Assembly: GCF_013116745.1 (NCBI RefSeq)
Contig: NZ_JABFOE010000005.1
Coordinates: 173,663 to 237,662, forward strand
Reading direction: 5' to 3'
Source: Arthrobacter sp. 260
GTDB taxonomy: Bacteria > Actinomycetota > Actinomycetes > Actinomycetales > Micrococcaceae
Length of the DNA stretch: 64,000 nt
Below the pieces are notes generated by a model. The model had not been told where the DNA came from. It saw only the letters and a program-made list of their open reading frames with translations, and did not search any database. A program made the translations under genes and the position numbers. Below, in pieces: positions 15,695 to 26,267 of this stretch; position 1 is the stretch's first letter, and each line of letters opens with the position of its first letter.

Positions 15695-17503
15695 GTGCGC
15701 GAATACAGCGTCCCCGTCCTGGTGGACACCCCCCGTGACAGCAATATCACGGAGCTGGTTGTCAAACAGGCTTCGAAGCCCTCCAACCCGGCACTGTTCT
15801 CGAAGAAGGACAGCGCCGGAGAATGGCAGGGCATCCGGGCGACTGAATTCCTCGCCGACGTCCAGGTGCTGGCTAAAGGTCTGATGGCCAGCGGCGTGCA
15901 GGCCGGCGACCGCGTCGCAATCATGGCACGCACCCGCTATGAATGGTCACTGGTTGATTTCTCGATTTGGTTCGCCGGAGCCATCTCGGTCCCCGTCTAC
16001 GAGACCTCCTCCCCGTCCCAGGTGGGCTGGATCCTTGAGGATTCAGGGGCTGTCGCTGCGTTCGTCGAATCGGCACGCCACGAGAACGTAGTCCGCCAGG
16101 CATCCGCCGCAGCCAACATCCCGGGCGCCCAGCATGTCTGGCAGCTCGACGGCAACGGACTCGACGCCCTGCGCAGCGCTGGCAGCGGCATCGACGACGC
16201 CGCCCTGGACGCCCGACGCCGGACCGCTGGCCTCGACGACGTCGCCACGATCATCTACACCTCGGGAACCACCGGCAAGCCCAAGGGGTGTGAACTGACC
16301 CATGGGAACTTCGTTGAACTCTCGGTCAACGCTCAGGCCGCTCTCCCCGAGGTCGCCCACGAAGGCGCTCAGACCATCATGTTCCTCCCCCTTGCTCACG
16401 TGTTCGCCCGGTTCATCTCGGTCCTGTGCGTCGCCGCTGGTGCCACGGTGGCCCACACCCCCGATGTGAAGAACCTGCTCCCGGACCTACAGAGCTACAA
16501 GCCCTCCTTTATCCTCGCTGTCCCCCGGGTGTTCGAGAAGGTCTACAACAATTCAATGCTCAAGGCCGAGGACGGCGGCAAGGGCAAGATCTTCCACGCC
16601 GGCGCCAAGGTGGCCATCGAATGGTCCAAGGCGGATCAGGCCGGCAAGGTCCCGTTGATGCTGAAGGTGAAACACGCCGTGTTTGACCGGATCCTGTTCA
16701 GCAAGATCCGCGAGGCGATGGGCGGCCGGGTGGAGCACGCCGTCTCCGGCGGCGCGCCACTGGGTGACCGCCTGGGCCACTTCTTCCACGGCATCGGCCT
16801 GATGGTCCTCGAGGGCTACGGTCTCACCGAGACCACCGCCCCAATCACCGTGAGCACCCCGAAGAAGATCAAGATCGGCACCGTGGGCGCCCCGCTTCCC
16901 GGCAACGCCGTGAAGATTGCCGACGACGGCGAGATCCTCGCCAAGGGTGTGTGCGTGATGCGCGGCTACTACAAGCGCGACGACCTGTCCGAGGAAGCGT
17001 TCGTCGACGGCTGGTTCCGCACCGGCGATATCGGCGAGCTCGACGACGAGGGATTCCTGAAGATCACCGGCCGCAAGAAGGAAATCATCGTCACGGCCGG
17101 CGGCAAGAACGTGATCCCAGCGCAGCTGGAAGACACCATCCGCTCCAACGCCCTGGTATCGCAGTGCGTGGTCGTCGGAGATCACCGGGCGTTCATCTCC
17201 GCGCTGATCACCCTCGACGAGGAGGCCCTGCCGGGCTGGCTGGACCGGCACCAGCTGCCGAAGGACACCACCGTCGCCCAGGCAGCCGAGCACCCACTCG
17301 TCACAGCCGAGGTGCAGCAGCTGGTGGATCAGGCCAACGCGAACGTCTCACAGGCGGAGTCGATCAAGGCCTTCCGCATCGTGGCCACCGACTTCACCGA
17401 GACCAGCGGCCACCTGACGCCGTCCCTGAAGATCAAGCGAGCCCAGGTCCTGAAGGACTACTCCTCGGTGGTCGAATCGATCTACTCGGCGCCACGCGCG
17501 TAG
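15695..17503 (+). CDS. fadD15: Long-chain fatty-acid-CoA ligase (FadD15-like)
   Basis: AMP-forming ligase that activates fatty acids to acyl-CoA. The 602-aa product carries the P-loop IIYTSGTTGKPKGCE, the LEGYGLTETTAP motif, the DGWFRTGDIGELD hinge region and the ITGRKKEIIVTAGGKNV core. GTG 15695 is chosen because AAAGGAG lies 6 nt upstream; the frame extends to a TTG at 15671 that includes this site. It matches Rv2187 in position relative to plsC and the kinase. It ends 5 nt before the stop of the convergent mycothione reductase gene. Confidence 0.92.
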   Translation: MREYSVPVLVDTPRDSNITELVVKQASKPSNPALFSKKDSAGEWQGIRATEFLADVQVLAKGLMASGVQAGDRVAIMARTRYEWSLVDFSIWFAGAISVPVYETSSPSQVGWILEDSGAVAAFVESARHENVVRQASAAANIPGAQHVWQLDGNGLDALRSAGSGIDDAALDARRRTAGLDDVATIIYTSGTTGKPKGCELTHGNFVELSVNAQAALPEVAHEGAQTIMFLPLAHVFARFISVLCVAAGATVAHTPDVKNLLPDLQSYKPSFILAVPRVFEKVYNNSMLKAEDGGKGKIFHAGAKVAIEWSKADQAGKVPLMLKVKHAVFDRILFSKIREAMGGRVEHAVSGGAPLGDRLGHFFHGIGLMVLEGYGLTETTAPITVSTPKKIKIGTVGAPLPGNAVKIADDGEILAKGVCVMRGYYKRDDLSEEAFVDGWFRTGDIGELDDEGFLKITGRKKEIIVTAGGKNVIPAQLEDTIRSNALVSQCVVVGDHRAFISALITLDEEALPGWLDRHQLPKDTTVAQAAEHPLVTAEVQQLVDQANANVSQAESIKAFRIVATDFTETSGHLTPSLKIKRAQVLKDYSSVVESIYSAPRA

Positions 17504-17508
17504 CGGGT

Positions 17509-18912
17509 TTACCCGGCCTTCAGGGACAGGAGCGCGTTTTCGACAACCTCCGTGAGGGCCGGGTGAATCCAGTATTGCCCGCTGGCCATGGTCTGGGCGT
17601 CCAGGCCGAAGGACATGGCCTGGATCAGCGGCTGGATGATCATCGAGGCTTCGTGCCCCATGATGTGGGCTCCCAGCAGTTGACCGGTGCCTTGGTGAGC
17701 GATGAGCTTCACAAAACCTGTGGTGTCTTCCATGGCCCAGCCGTAGGCGGTTGACCCGTACTGCTGCACAACGACGGTGACCTCGAACCCTTCGGCCTCC
17801 GCCTTCGCCAGCGCCTCGGTCTCCGTCAGCCCGACGACGGCGATCTGCGGGTGGGTGAACACGGCCGCCGGGACGAAGCGGTGGTCGCTGCGGCGCAGCT
17901 CGTCAGGGTGGGTCACGTTGTGCGCGACGATCCGCGCCTCATGGTTGGCGACGTGTTTGAGCTGGAACCTGTTGCTGACGTCGCCCAGCGCCCACAGCCC
18001 GTCCACCGGCACGCCATCCCGGAGCACCCGCTGGTGCGAGTCGACCACCAGGCGGCCATCGGCTTCCAGATCCAGCCCGACGTCGGCCGCTCCCAGACGG
18101 TCGGTGTTTGGCACTCTTCCAGCGGCCACCAGGACGACGTCGATGTCCAGTACGCGGTCGTCGCCGTCGCCCGCCAGCACCGCGCGGACCGAGCCGTCGT
18201 CGTTGGCGGTGAGGGAGGAGACCGTGCGGTTGAGAACTACGTCCCACTGGCGTGAGGCTTCGGCGGTGAACGCCTCGGAGACGCTGTCGTCGAGTGACCG
18301 CAGCAGGGTCCCGGAGCGGTTGACCACCGTGACCGCCGACCCGAACGCGCCGAAGATGTGCGCGAACTCCGCGGCGATGTAGCCCCCACCGAGGATCAGG
18401 ATCCTGCCCGGGAGCTCCTCCAGCCGCATGATGGTGTCGGACGTGTGGACCTGCGGCAGGGTGATGCCCGGGATGTCGGGAAGGAGCGCACGCGAGCCGG
18501 CGGCGATGACCACCTGCTCGGCGTGGATTTCCTCGCCCGCGCCGGTGACGAACGACTTGTCGCCGGTGAACCGGACGTACTCCTCGTAGAGGGTGACGTT
18601 ATCCAGTTCCTCGGCCCGGTAGTGTCGGCCGGCCTGGGAGATGGCGTCGATGCGGGTGAAGATCCGGTCACGGATGGCCCGCCAGTGCACGTTGCGCAGC
18701 TCCAGGTCGACGCCCAGCCGGGAGGCCTCGCGCGCATCGGTGGCCTGCTCGGCCGGGTAGACGAACATTTTCGTCGGAATGCAGCCCACATTGAGGCAGG
18801 TCCCCCCGAAGGTTCCCCCATCAATGATCGCCACCTTGCGGTTGTCCCAATCCGGTGTGATCAGGCTGTTCCCGGATCCGGATCCGACGATTACCAGGTC
18901 GTAGTGGGTCAT
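17509..18912 (-). CDS. mtr: Mycothione reductase
   Basis: FAD-dependent pyridine nucleotide-disulfide oxidoreductase that reduces mycothiol disulfide with NADPH, keeping the actinobacterial thiol pool reduced. The 467-aa protein has an N-terminal dinucleotide fold (VIVGSGSGNS), the redox pair Cys39/Cys44 in GGTCLNVGCIPTK, a second GGGYIAAEFAH nucleotide fold, and the C-terminal HPALTEVVENAL containing the catalytic His-Glu. The GSGSGN variant of the first glycine motif and the W following it separate this family from lipoamide dehydrogenase. Its presence places the organism among mycothiol-producing Actinobacteria. Confidence 0.93.
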   Translation of the reverse strand: MTHYDLVIVGSGSGNSLITPDWDNRKVAIIDGGTFGGTCLNVGCIPTKMFVYPAEQATDAREASRLGVDLELRNVHWRAIRDRIFTRIDAISQAGRHYRAEELDNVTLYEEYVRFTGDKSFVTGAGEEIHAEQVVIAAGSRALLPDIPGITLPQVHTSDTIMRLEELPGRILILGGGYIAAEFAHIFGAFGSAVTVVNRSGTLLRSLDDSVSEAFTAEASRQWDVVLNRTVSSLTANDDGSVRAVLAGDGDDRVLDIDVVLVAAGRVPNTDRLGAADVGLDLEADGRLVVDSHQRVLRDGVPVDGLWALGDVSNRFQLKHVANHEARIVAHNVTHPDELRRSDHRFVPAAVFTHPQIAVVGLTETEALAKAEAEGFEVTVVVQQYGSTAYGWAMEDTTGFVKLIAHQGTGQLLGAHIMGHEASMIIQPLIQAMSFGLDAQTMASGQYWIHPALTEVVENALLSLKAG

Positions 18913-19037
18913 CGGCGGCCGCCGTTAGCGGAGCGTTCTTGCAGGGACATGGTTCCTCACGGGTCAGTGGGGCGCAGCGAAGGGCGCCCGGTCTCAAGCA
19001 AAACACTAGCGCACCCTCCCCCGCGCCGAGGTACCGG

Positions 19038-22000
19038 TTAGGCGGGCTCCACCACGATCAGCAGGTCGCCACCCTGCACCTGCGACACCTTCTCGACGGC
19101 GACACGTTTGACCGTACCGGCGACCGGCGAGGTGATGCCCGCCTCCATCTTCATGGCCTCGATCGACGCGATCGTGCCGCCCTGTTCAACAGTGTCACCC
19201 TCGGCGACCGTAATGGTGACCGCCCCCGCGAACGGTGCAGCGATCTGACCGGGGATGGCCTTGTCGGCCTTCTCCGCCGCCTTGACGTCGCTGTGGATGC
19301 TCCGGTCCCTGACGACGACGGGACGCATCTGCCCGTTGAGGGTGCACATGACGGTGCGCATGCCCTTCTCGTCCGCCTCGGACACCGCGCTCAGCGTGGC
19401 GATGAGCCGGACACCCTTCTCCAGGGCGATCACATGCTCGCTGCCCTGCTGCAGTCCGTAGAGGTAGTCCCGGGTGTCCAGGACGGAGACGTCACCGTAG
19501 GTTTCCCGGGTGGCCAGGAAATCCTTGGTGGGCCCCGCGAACAACAGCCGGTTCAGGGTAGCGCGCCGCTGCGCGGAATCCCCGGTCAAGGCGGCCTGAT
19601 CCTCGCTGCTCAGCTCGGTATCGCGGACCTTGACCTCGCGGCCCTGGAGCGCCTTGGTGCGGAAGGGTTCAGGCCAGCCGCCCGGCGGGTCGCCCAGTTC
19701 ACCGCTGAGGAAGCCGATCACGGAGTCGGGGATGTCATAGTTCTGCGGGTTCTGCTCGAAGTCCGCGGGGTCCACGTTGGTGCCCACGAGTTGCAACGCC
19801 AAGTCTCCGACCACCTTGGACGACGGCGTGACCTTCACCAGCCGTCCGAGCATCCGGTCCGCCTCGGTGTACATGTCCTCGATGGCCTCGAACCGTTCCC
19901 CGAGACCCAGGGCAATGGCCTGCTGCCGTAGGTTGGACAGCTGGCCGCCAGGAATCTCGTGGCGGTAGACCCGTCCGGTGGGACCGGGGAGGCCGGATTC
20001 GAAGGGTGCATACACCCGGCGGACCGCTTCCCAGTAGGGTTCCAGCGAACACACATCTGCCAGGGAAATGCCGGTGTCGCGTTCAGTGTTGGCCAGGGCC
20101 GCGACCAGGGCCGACGCCGAGGGCTGGCTGGTGGTGCCCGCCAGCGAGGCGCTGGCGACGTCGACGGCGTCGACTCCTGCATCGACCGCGGCCAGCAAGG
20201 TGGCGAGCTGTCCGCCAGCGGTGTCGTGGGTGTGCAGGTGGACCGGCAGGTCAAAGCGTTCCCGCAGGGCGGTGACCAGCTGGGCCGCCGCGGCGGGCCG
20301 CAGCAGTCCGGCCATGTCCTTGATTGCCAGGATGTGCGCACCGGCGTCGACTATCCGCTGGGCCAGGTCCAGGTAGTAGTCGAGGGTGTAGAGCTTCTCC
20401 TCGGGGTCCAGCATGTTGGAGGTGTAGCAGAGGGCCACTTCCGCGACGGCGGTGCCGGTGGCGCGGACCGCGCGGATGGCAGGTTCCATTTGTGAGACGT
20501 CGTTCAGGGCATCGAAGATCCTGAAGATGTCGATGCCGGTCTCTGCTGCTTCCTTGACGAAGGCCTCCGTCACCTCCTCCGGGTACGGGGTGTAACCGAC
20601 AGTGTTGCGTCCCCGCAGGAGCATCTGCAGGCAAATGTTGGGCAGTTCCTTCCGGAGCGCGGCGAGACGCTCCCACGGCTCCTCTCCGAGGAACCGGAGG
20701 GCAACATCGTAGGTGGCGCCGCCCCACGCCTCTACCGAGAGCAGCTGGGGCATCCGCCGGGATACGGCATCGCCGGCAGCCACAAGGTCACGGGTGCGCA
20801 CCCGGGTGGCGAGCAGCGACTGGTGCGCGTCACGGAACGTGGTGTCGGTGACAGCGACGGCGGTCTGGGCGCGAAGCTCGGCGGCGAACTTCTCGGGGCC
20901 GAGCTCCTGCAGCCGCTGCCGCGATCCTGGACCGGGGGCGGCGTCGTGCTCGCCGGCAACGGGGAGCTTCTCGGCCGGGTCGATCTCAACGAGCCGCTCG
21001 CCGTGGGGTTTGTTGACAGTGACGTCGGCGAGCCAGGTGAGCAGCTTCGTGCCGCGGTCGGCGGACACCCTGGCGGTCAGCAGCTGGGGGCGCTCGTCGA
21101 TGAAGTTGGTGGCGACGTCCCCGGCGATGAAGTCCGGGTCGTCGAGCACGGCCTGCAGGAACGAAATGTTGGTGGAGACCCCCCGCACCCGGAACTCGGC
21201 GAGGGCACGCCGGGCACGGGTCACCGCTGACTTGTGGTCGCGGCCGCGGCAGGTCAGCTTCACCAGCATGGAATCGAAGTGGGGGCTGATTTCGGCGCCC
21301 GCGTAGACGGTGCCGCCGTCGAGCCGCACCCCTGCTCCGCCGGCGGACCGGTAGGCGGTGATCTGCCCGACGTCGGGCCGGAAACCGTTTGCGGGGTCCT
21401 CGGTGGTGATCCGGCTTTGCAGGGCGGCGCCCCTGACCTGGACGCTGTCCTGGCTCAGGCCCAGATCGGCCAGGGATTCGCCTGCAGCGATACGGAGCTG
21501 CGCCTGCACCAGGTCGACGTCGGTGATCTCCTCGGTGACCGTGTGCTCTACCTGGATGCGGGGGTTCATCTCGATGAACACGTGTTGGCCGGCCCGCTCC
21601 CCGACCGTATCGACGAGGAACTCGACGGTTCCCGCGTTGACGTAACCCAGGGCCTTGGCGAAGGCAACGGCGTCGCGGTGCAGCGCCTGCCGGATGTCCT
21701 CGTCAAGGTTGGGCGCCGGGGCAATCTCGATGACCTTCTGGTGGCGGCGCTGGATTGAGCAGTCACGCTCGAAAAGGTGCATGACGTTGCCCTGCGCGTC
21801 GGCCAGAATCTGGACCTCGATGTGGCGGGGCCGGAGCACCGCCTGTTCCAGGAACATCGTGGGGTCGCCGAAGGCGGAATCGGCCTCGCGCATGGCTGCC
21901 TCCAGCGCGTCTTTGAGCTGCTCGCGCTTGTCCACCCGCCGCATGCCCCGCCCGCCGCCACCGGCAACCGCCTTGGCGAAAATGGGGAACCCGATCTCGT

Positions 22001-22445
22001 CCGCGGCGGCGATGAGCTCGTCGAGGTCTGAGCTCGGCTGCGAGGACTTCAGCACCGGGATGCCAGCCTTGCGTGCGGCCTCCAGCGCGTGGACCTTGTT
22101 GCCGGCAAGTTCGAGGACGTCTGCTGGTGGGCCGACGAAGGTGATGCCCGCCTCCTCGGCGGCCCGGGCGAGGCCGGGGTTCTCGGAGAGGAACCCGTAG
22201 CCCGGATAGATCGCATCGCAGCCGGATTCCTTGGCAACCCGGACGATTTCCTGCACGTCCAGGTAGGCACGGACGGGGTGGCCTTCCTCACCGATGAGGT
22301 AGGCCTCGTCAGCTTTCTGACGGTGGATCGAGTTGCGGTCCTCGTAAGGGAACACTGCAACTGTCTTCGCGCCGGCCTCGAAGCCAGCACGGAAGGCACG
22401 GATGGCTATTTCGCCACGGTTTGCTACCAGAATCTTCGAAAACAT
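19038..22445 (-). CDS. pyc: Pyruvate carboxylase
   Basis: Anaplerotic biotin enzyme converting pyruvate, bicarbonate and ATP to oxaloacetate. The 1135-aa chain (normal for single-chain PYC) has a biotin carboxylase domain (about 1-450, starting FSKILVANRGEIA, with the ATP grasp GGGGRGM), a carboxyltransferase barrel (about 530-800, with TTFRDAHQSLLATRVRT and a metal site HLHTHDTAGG) and a C-terminal biotinyl domain with EAMKMEAG, Lys1099 being the biotin site. ATG 22445 has AGGAG just upstream; an upstream ATG at 22466 has no good ribosome site. It complements the dicarboxylate and methylcitrate functions elsewhere in the window. Confidence 0.95.
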   Translation of the reverse strand: MFSKILVANRGEIAIRAFRAGFEAGAKTVAVFPYEDRNSIHRQKADEAYLIGEEGHPVRAYLDVQEIVRVAKESGCDAIYPGYGFLSENPGLARAAEEAGITFVGPPADVLELAGNKVHALEAARKAGIPVLKSSQPSSDLDELIAAADEIGFPIFAKAVAGGGGRGMRRVDKREQLKDALEAAMREADSAFGDPTMFLEQAVLRPRHIEVQILADAQGNVMHLFERDCSIQRRHQKVIEIAPAPNLDEDIRQALHRDAVAFAKALGYVNAGTVEFLVDTVGERAGQHVFIEMNPRIQVEHTVTEEITDVDLVQAQLRIAAGESLADLGLSQDSVQVRGAALQSRITTEDPANGFRPDVGQITAYRSAGGAGVRLDGGTVYAGAEISPHFDSMLVKLTCRGRDHKSAVTRARRALAEFRVRGVSTNISFLQAVLDDPDFIAGDVATNFIDERPQLLTARVSADRGTKLLTWLADVTVNKPHGERLVEIDPAEKLPVAGEHDAAPGPGSRQRLQELGPEKFAAELRAQTAVAVTDTTFRDAHQSLLATRVRTRDLVAAGDAVSRRMPQLLSVEAWGGATYDVALRFLGEEPWERLAALRKELPNICLQMLLRGRNTVGYTPYPEEVTEAFVKEAAETGIDIFRIFDALNDVSQMEPAIRAVRATGTAVAEVALCYTSNMLDPEEKLYTLDYYLDLAQRIVDAGAHILAIKDMAGLLRPAAAAQLVTALRERFDLPVHLHTHDTAGGQLATLLAAVDAGVDAVDVASASLAGTTSQPSASALVAALANTERDTGISLADVCSLEPYWEAVRRVYAPFESGLPGPTGRVYRHEIPGGQLSNLRQQAIALGLGERFEAIEDMYTEADRMLGRLVKVTPSSKVVGDLALQLVGTNVDPADFEQNPQNYDIPDSVIGFLSGELGDPPGGWPEPFRTKALQGREVKVRDTELSSEDQAALTGDSAQRRATLNRLLFAGPTKDFLATRETYGDVSVLDTRDYLYGLQQGSEHVIALEKGVRLIATLSAVSEADEKGMRTVMCTLNGQMRPVVVRDRSIHSDVKAAEKADKAIPGQIAAPFAGAVTITVAEGDTVEQGGTIASIEAMKMEAGITSPVAGTVKRVAVEKVSQVQGGDLLIVVEPA

Positions 22446-22584
22446 CGCTCTCCTGCGTACGTGCATCTCACCAGTGGATACGTGCGACCGTGTGCTACAT
22501 CACGGCACTGCTCACCCTACCGCGCTGTGAGGTTCCACTCTTAACCCTTCGCAACATCGTGTTCCGGAAGCGGCGTGGGCTGGC

Positions 22585-22613
22585 TTCGTAACGGCACCCG
22601 GTCAACCTATGAT
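22585..22613 (+). promoter_or_regulatory. Candidate promoter for the ParA-like gene
   Basis: TATGAT (22608-22613) is a good -10 element; TTCGTA (22585-22590) sits 17 bp upstream as a weak -35. The start codon is 41 bp downstream of the -10. Confidence 0.35.
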
Positions 22614-22653
22614 GGGAGCGTTGTTCGACGAGATGTTAGGTATTGGGTAAGAA

Positions 22654-23490
22654 GTGCAAGTAGTGAGCATCAGCAGTCTCAAGGGCGGCGTCGGTAAGAC
22701 TTCGGTCACTCTCGGACTGGCATCCGCAGCGCTGGCAGCCGGCATTCCGACCCTGGTGGTGGATCTGGACCCGCACGCAGATGCCACCACCGGCCTGGGC
22801 GTGAAGCCAGGCGACCGGATCGACATCGGGCGGCTATTGAGGAACGCCCGCCGCGGCGACCTCCCCGCCAATGTGGCACCGAGCGGCTGGGTAGCCTCCG
22901 CACGGCAACGCAACCTGCCGTCGTCGGGCGCCAAGCCCGTCCTCGATGTGGCCGTGGGCTCCGCCTACGCGGGTATCTATGACCGGCCCGATCTCGGCCG
23001 GCGGGACCTGCGCCGCCTGACCACTCTATTGTCCCGGGTGGAGGGCTACGGCCTTGTCCTGATTGATTGCCCGCCGTCTCTGAACGGGCTGACCCGGATG
23101 GCGTGGACCGCCAGCAACCGGGTGCTGCTGGTCGCCGAGCCGGCCCTGTTTTCCGTGGCAGGGACCGAACGAACCATGCGCGCGATCGAGCTGTTCAAGC
23201 GGGAGTTCGCCCCGAACCTGTCGACTGCGGGGATTGTCGCCAACCGGGTCCGGCCGAACTCGAATGAACATACCTTCCGGCTTGCCGAGATGCGGCAGAT
23301 GTTCGGTGACCTGCTGTTGAGCCCGATCATCACCGACCAGGAGAACTGGCAGCAGATCCAGGGTGCCGCCCATTCGGTGCACCATTGGCCAGGGGAATTG
23401 GCGCGCCAGACGTCCGGCTACTTTGACGAGCTGCTGAGGAACGTGGTGGACTCGGGGCGGCTGCGGAGCCGGGTGGCACGTCGCGCCTGA
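22654..23490 (+). CDS. ParA/MinD-family ATPase
   Basis: A 278-aa deviant-Walker ATPase. SSLKGGVGKTSVTLG at the N-terminus is the P-loop, VVDLDPHADATTGLG the switch region, and LVLIDCPPSLNGLTRMA the Walker B. It is distinct from the chromosomal ParA at 40-41 kb and has no ParB partner or parS-like site nearby. The GTG start has a weak ribosome site. It is convergent with the MerR gene. The role may be positioning of a chromosome region or protein cargo, but nothing here decides this. Confidence 0.85.
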   Translation: MQVVSISSLKGGVGKTSVTLGLASAALAAGIPTLVVDLDPHADATTGLGVKPGDRIDIGRLLRNARRGDLPANVAPSGWVASARQRNLPSSGAKPVLDVAVGSAYAGIYDRPDLGRRDLRRLTTLLSRVEGYGLVLIDCPPSLNGLTRMAWTASNRVLLVAEPALFSVAGTERTMRAIELFKREFAPNLSTAGIVANRVRPNSNEHTFRLAEMRQMFGDLLLSPIITDQENWQQIQGAAHSVHHWPGELARQTSGYFDELLRNVVDSGRLRSRVARRA

Positions 23491-23592
23491 GGCGTGGCGG
23501 GCGGGGCCTGCTGGGTCGAATTGACTGGCGGGCCCGACGGGATAAGTCCCTTGCCCCGGAAAAGGCGGGATTCCCTGTTGTGAGGCGGGAAG

Positions 23593-24186
<594 letters not shown>

Positions 24187-24383
24187 GTGCTGCCTCCTCG
24201 TTCTGTTAACCGTTGGAATACTGGGCACGGCAGGCATTCGACACACACCAAGATTCTCAGGGTTTGCTCTCAAGTCTGCCCTGAGTTCATTGGTAGTGCA
24301 ATGGAACCGTATGCTTCGACGTTAGATTGCCGGACACCCCAGGTCAAAGATGCGGGCCCTAAAGAGTTTGGCGTGTCGGGCCG

Positions 24384-24890
24384 TCAGCGCTCAAAATCCT
24401 CCGGCTCGACGTCAGCGAGAAACTCGCGGAACTGGCGCAGTTCGCGTTCGGCGTTCACCGGAGGGGTGGCGGGAGCTTCGTCGTCTTCCTCGGTCGCCTC
24501 GGTGATCTCGACGCCAGCCTCCTCCATGACCGAGGGCGCGCAATAGATCGGGCAGGGGACGCGGAGGGCGACGGCGATGGCGTCGGAGGCCCGGGAGCTC
24601 ACCGAGGTGCCGTCGTCGAACACCAGCTCAGCGTGGAAGACCGTGTCCTCCACGCTGGTGAGCTGCACCTGCCGGACGGACCGGCCCAGGGCGTGGACCA
24701 CGCTGACCATCAGGTCGTGGGTCATGGGGCGCGGCGGGACGATGCCCTGCTGGACGAACGCGATGGCGCTGGCTTCAGGCGCGCCGATCCAGATGGGAAT
24801 GTGGCGTTCGCCCTGGGTCTCCTTGAGGAGGACCAGGGGCTGGTTGGAGGGCAGTTCGATTCGTACTCCGACAACTTCTACTTCAAGCAT
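24384..24890 (-). CDS. Bifunctional nuclease domain (DUF151) protein
   Basis: A 168-aa protein of the DUF151/BFN family, with VVGVRIELPSNQPLVLLKE at the N-terminus, PIWIGAPEASAIAF, and SRASDAIAVALRVPCPIY further on, as in plant and bacterial members; some show DNase/RNase activity. The last about 45 residues are acidic. It ends in the conserved cluster between two MerR genes and starts 12 nt after the stop of the FtsR-like gene, so these are likely one transcript. Its cellular role is unresolved. Confidence 0.88.
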   Translation of the reverse strand: MLEVEVVGVRIELPSNQPLVLLKETQGERHIPIWIGAPEASAIAFVQQGIVPPRPMTHDLMVSVVHALGRSVRQVQLTSVEDTVFHAELVFDDGTSVSSRASDAIAVALRVPCPIYCAPSVMEEAGVEITEATEEDDEAPATPPVNAERELRQFREFLADVEPEDFER

Positions 24891-24902
24891 TTGTGGGCCG
24901 CC

Positions 24903-25652
24903 TCAGCTATCCATGCGGGAAATTTGTCCCTGCACTAGCGCCGTGTGCAGGTTGAGGCACAGCTCGCTGATCTCGCGGGCCATTTCGGCGGCGCGGGCCT
25001 TGGAGGCGACGTCACGCCGGGAGGCGACGGGTGCAACCACCCGCTCGACGAGGCCCAGTTCGCGGTCAGCGGCCGCACGGAACGGGCGGAGGTGACGGGG
25101 TTCAATGCCGTGACCTTCGAGCAGCACGCACGCCCGCGTGATCCGCAGGGCGTGTTCGTCGAATCGCCCGTCGACCGGGGCGATCAGCCCGAAGCCCACC
25201 AGGTCGAGGACCAGCGCGTGCCGGGCCCCTGCCTCAGCTGTCAGGGTTTCAAGCGTGAGTGAACGGGTATAGGAGTGCAGGTCGCGGGACAACTGCTCGG
25301 AGACCATCCGCGGCGACAGGGTCATCCCGCCGGGGAGGGACTCGGGCTTCTCGCCGCGGTCGATCGCGTCGACGTAGTCCTTGATGACCTTCAACGGCAG
25401 GTACTGGTCCCGCTGCAGCGCCAGCACGAACCGGAGGCGCTCGACGTCGTGCGGTGCGTACTTGCGGTAGCCGGCGCGGGTGCGCTGCGGCGAGATCAGG
25501 CCCTTCTCTTCAAGGAACCTGATTTTGGACGCAGTGATCTGCGGGAAGTCCTCGGACAGCTCCGTCAGGACCTCGCCGATGTTGAGCACGTTGCCGTGGA
25601 CTCGCTCGGGAGCGATGCCTACGGTGCGCCGTGCTGACTGGGGTGAGGGCAT
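24903..25652 (-). CDS. ftsR: FtsR-like MerR-family regulator (Rv1828 homologue)
   Basis: A 249-aa MerR regulator with the DNA-binding domain at about residues 25-95 (INIGEVL-like start, ITASKIRFLEEKGLISPQRT, RAGYRKYAPHDVERLRFVL) and a helical C-terminal half ending near SELCLNLHTALVQGQ. It resembles Rv1828 and Corynebacterium FtsR, which activates ftsZ. It follows the FHA protein by 10 nt in the conserved cluster. A role in division-gene control is transferred from the family; no target site was sought here. Confidence 0.87.
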   Translation of the reverse strand: MPSPQSARRTVGIAPERVHGNVLNIGEVLTELSEDFPQITASKIRFLEEKGLISPQRTRAGYRKYAPHDVERLRFVLALQRDQYLPLKVIKDYVDAIDRGEKPESLPGGMTLSPRMVSEQLSRDLHSYTRSLTLETLTAEAGARHALVLDLVGFGLIAPVDGRFDEHALRITRACVLLEGHGIEPRHLRPFRAAADRELGLVERVVAPVASRRDVASKARAAEMAREISELCLNLHTALVQGQISRMDS

Positions 25653-25662
25653 GCAGCGGGAC

Positions 25663-26160
25663 CTATTCCTGTCCGAGTGGCGGGACTGGGGGCTGCTGTG
25701 TTGCTGCGGTCTGGGCGCTGTAGAAGGTCAAACGGAACTTGCCGATCTGAATTTCATTGCCGTTGCGCAGCACCACATTGTCCACCCGGTCATTGTTGAC
25801 ATAGGTGCCGTTGAGGCTGCGGGTATCACTGACAGTGAACCCGCCCTCGACGCGCTCAAATTGGGCGTGCTTGCGCGACACCGTGACGTCGTCGAGGAAA
25901 ATGTCGGCGTTGGGGTGACGGCCGGCGGTGGTCAGATCCTGGTCGAGGAGGAATCGCGCACCGGCGTTGGGGCCGCTGTGGGCGATGAGCAAGGCCGAAC
26001 TGCTGGGTAGGGCCGTAACTGCTGCCTGCTCTTCGGGGGAAAGCTTGGGGTCCACCACGGCTGCCGGTGCCAGTGCAGGGATTCCGATGGTGGTGGTCTC
26101 CGGCGACGGCGCCTGCTGCTCTGATCCGCCATGCGTGGCTGCGTTCTCGTTGCCAACCAT
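25663..26160 (-). CDS. garA: FHA-domain protein GarA (OdhI-like)
   Basis: A 165-aa forkhead-associated protein. The N-terminal phospho-switch motif is ETTT at residues 21-24 (ETTS/ETTT in GarA/OdhI), and the FHA domain covers about 57-150 with GRHPNADIFLD, TVSRKHAQFE and NGTYVN. In the family, phosphorylation of the ETT motif by Ser/Thr kinases stops binding to 2-oxoglutarate dehydrogenase, tuning the TCA cycle and glutamate metabolism. ATG 26160 is chosen because GGAGGG lies 7 nt upstream; the longer frame lacks a site. The length matches GarA of mycobacteria. Confidence 0.93.
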   Translation of the reverse strand: MVGNENAATHGGSEQQAPSPETTTIGIPALAPAAVVDPKLSPEEQAAVTALPSSSALLIAHSGPNAGARFLLDQDLTTAGRHPNADIFLDDVTVSRKHAQFERVEGGFTVSDTRSLNGTYVNNDRVDNVVLRNGNEIQIGKFRLTFYSAQTAATQQPPVPPLGQE

Positions 26161-26267
26161 TGGTGTTCCCTCCCCAAAATATGTGGCCAACCAGTCGAGA
26201 GACCGATTGGCCACCGTGTCCTTGCAACGGTGATCTTGCCTAGCTGTGCCGGACGTGCCCGGTCCCT

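Noticed and set aside
22654..23490. ParA-like gene as part of a plasmid or integrated-element partition system
   Set aside because: There is no parB, parS-like repeat, integrase or replication gene around it, and the neighbours are core chromosomal genes.
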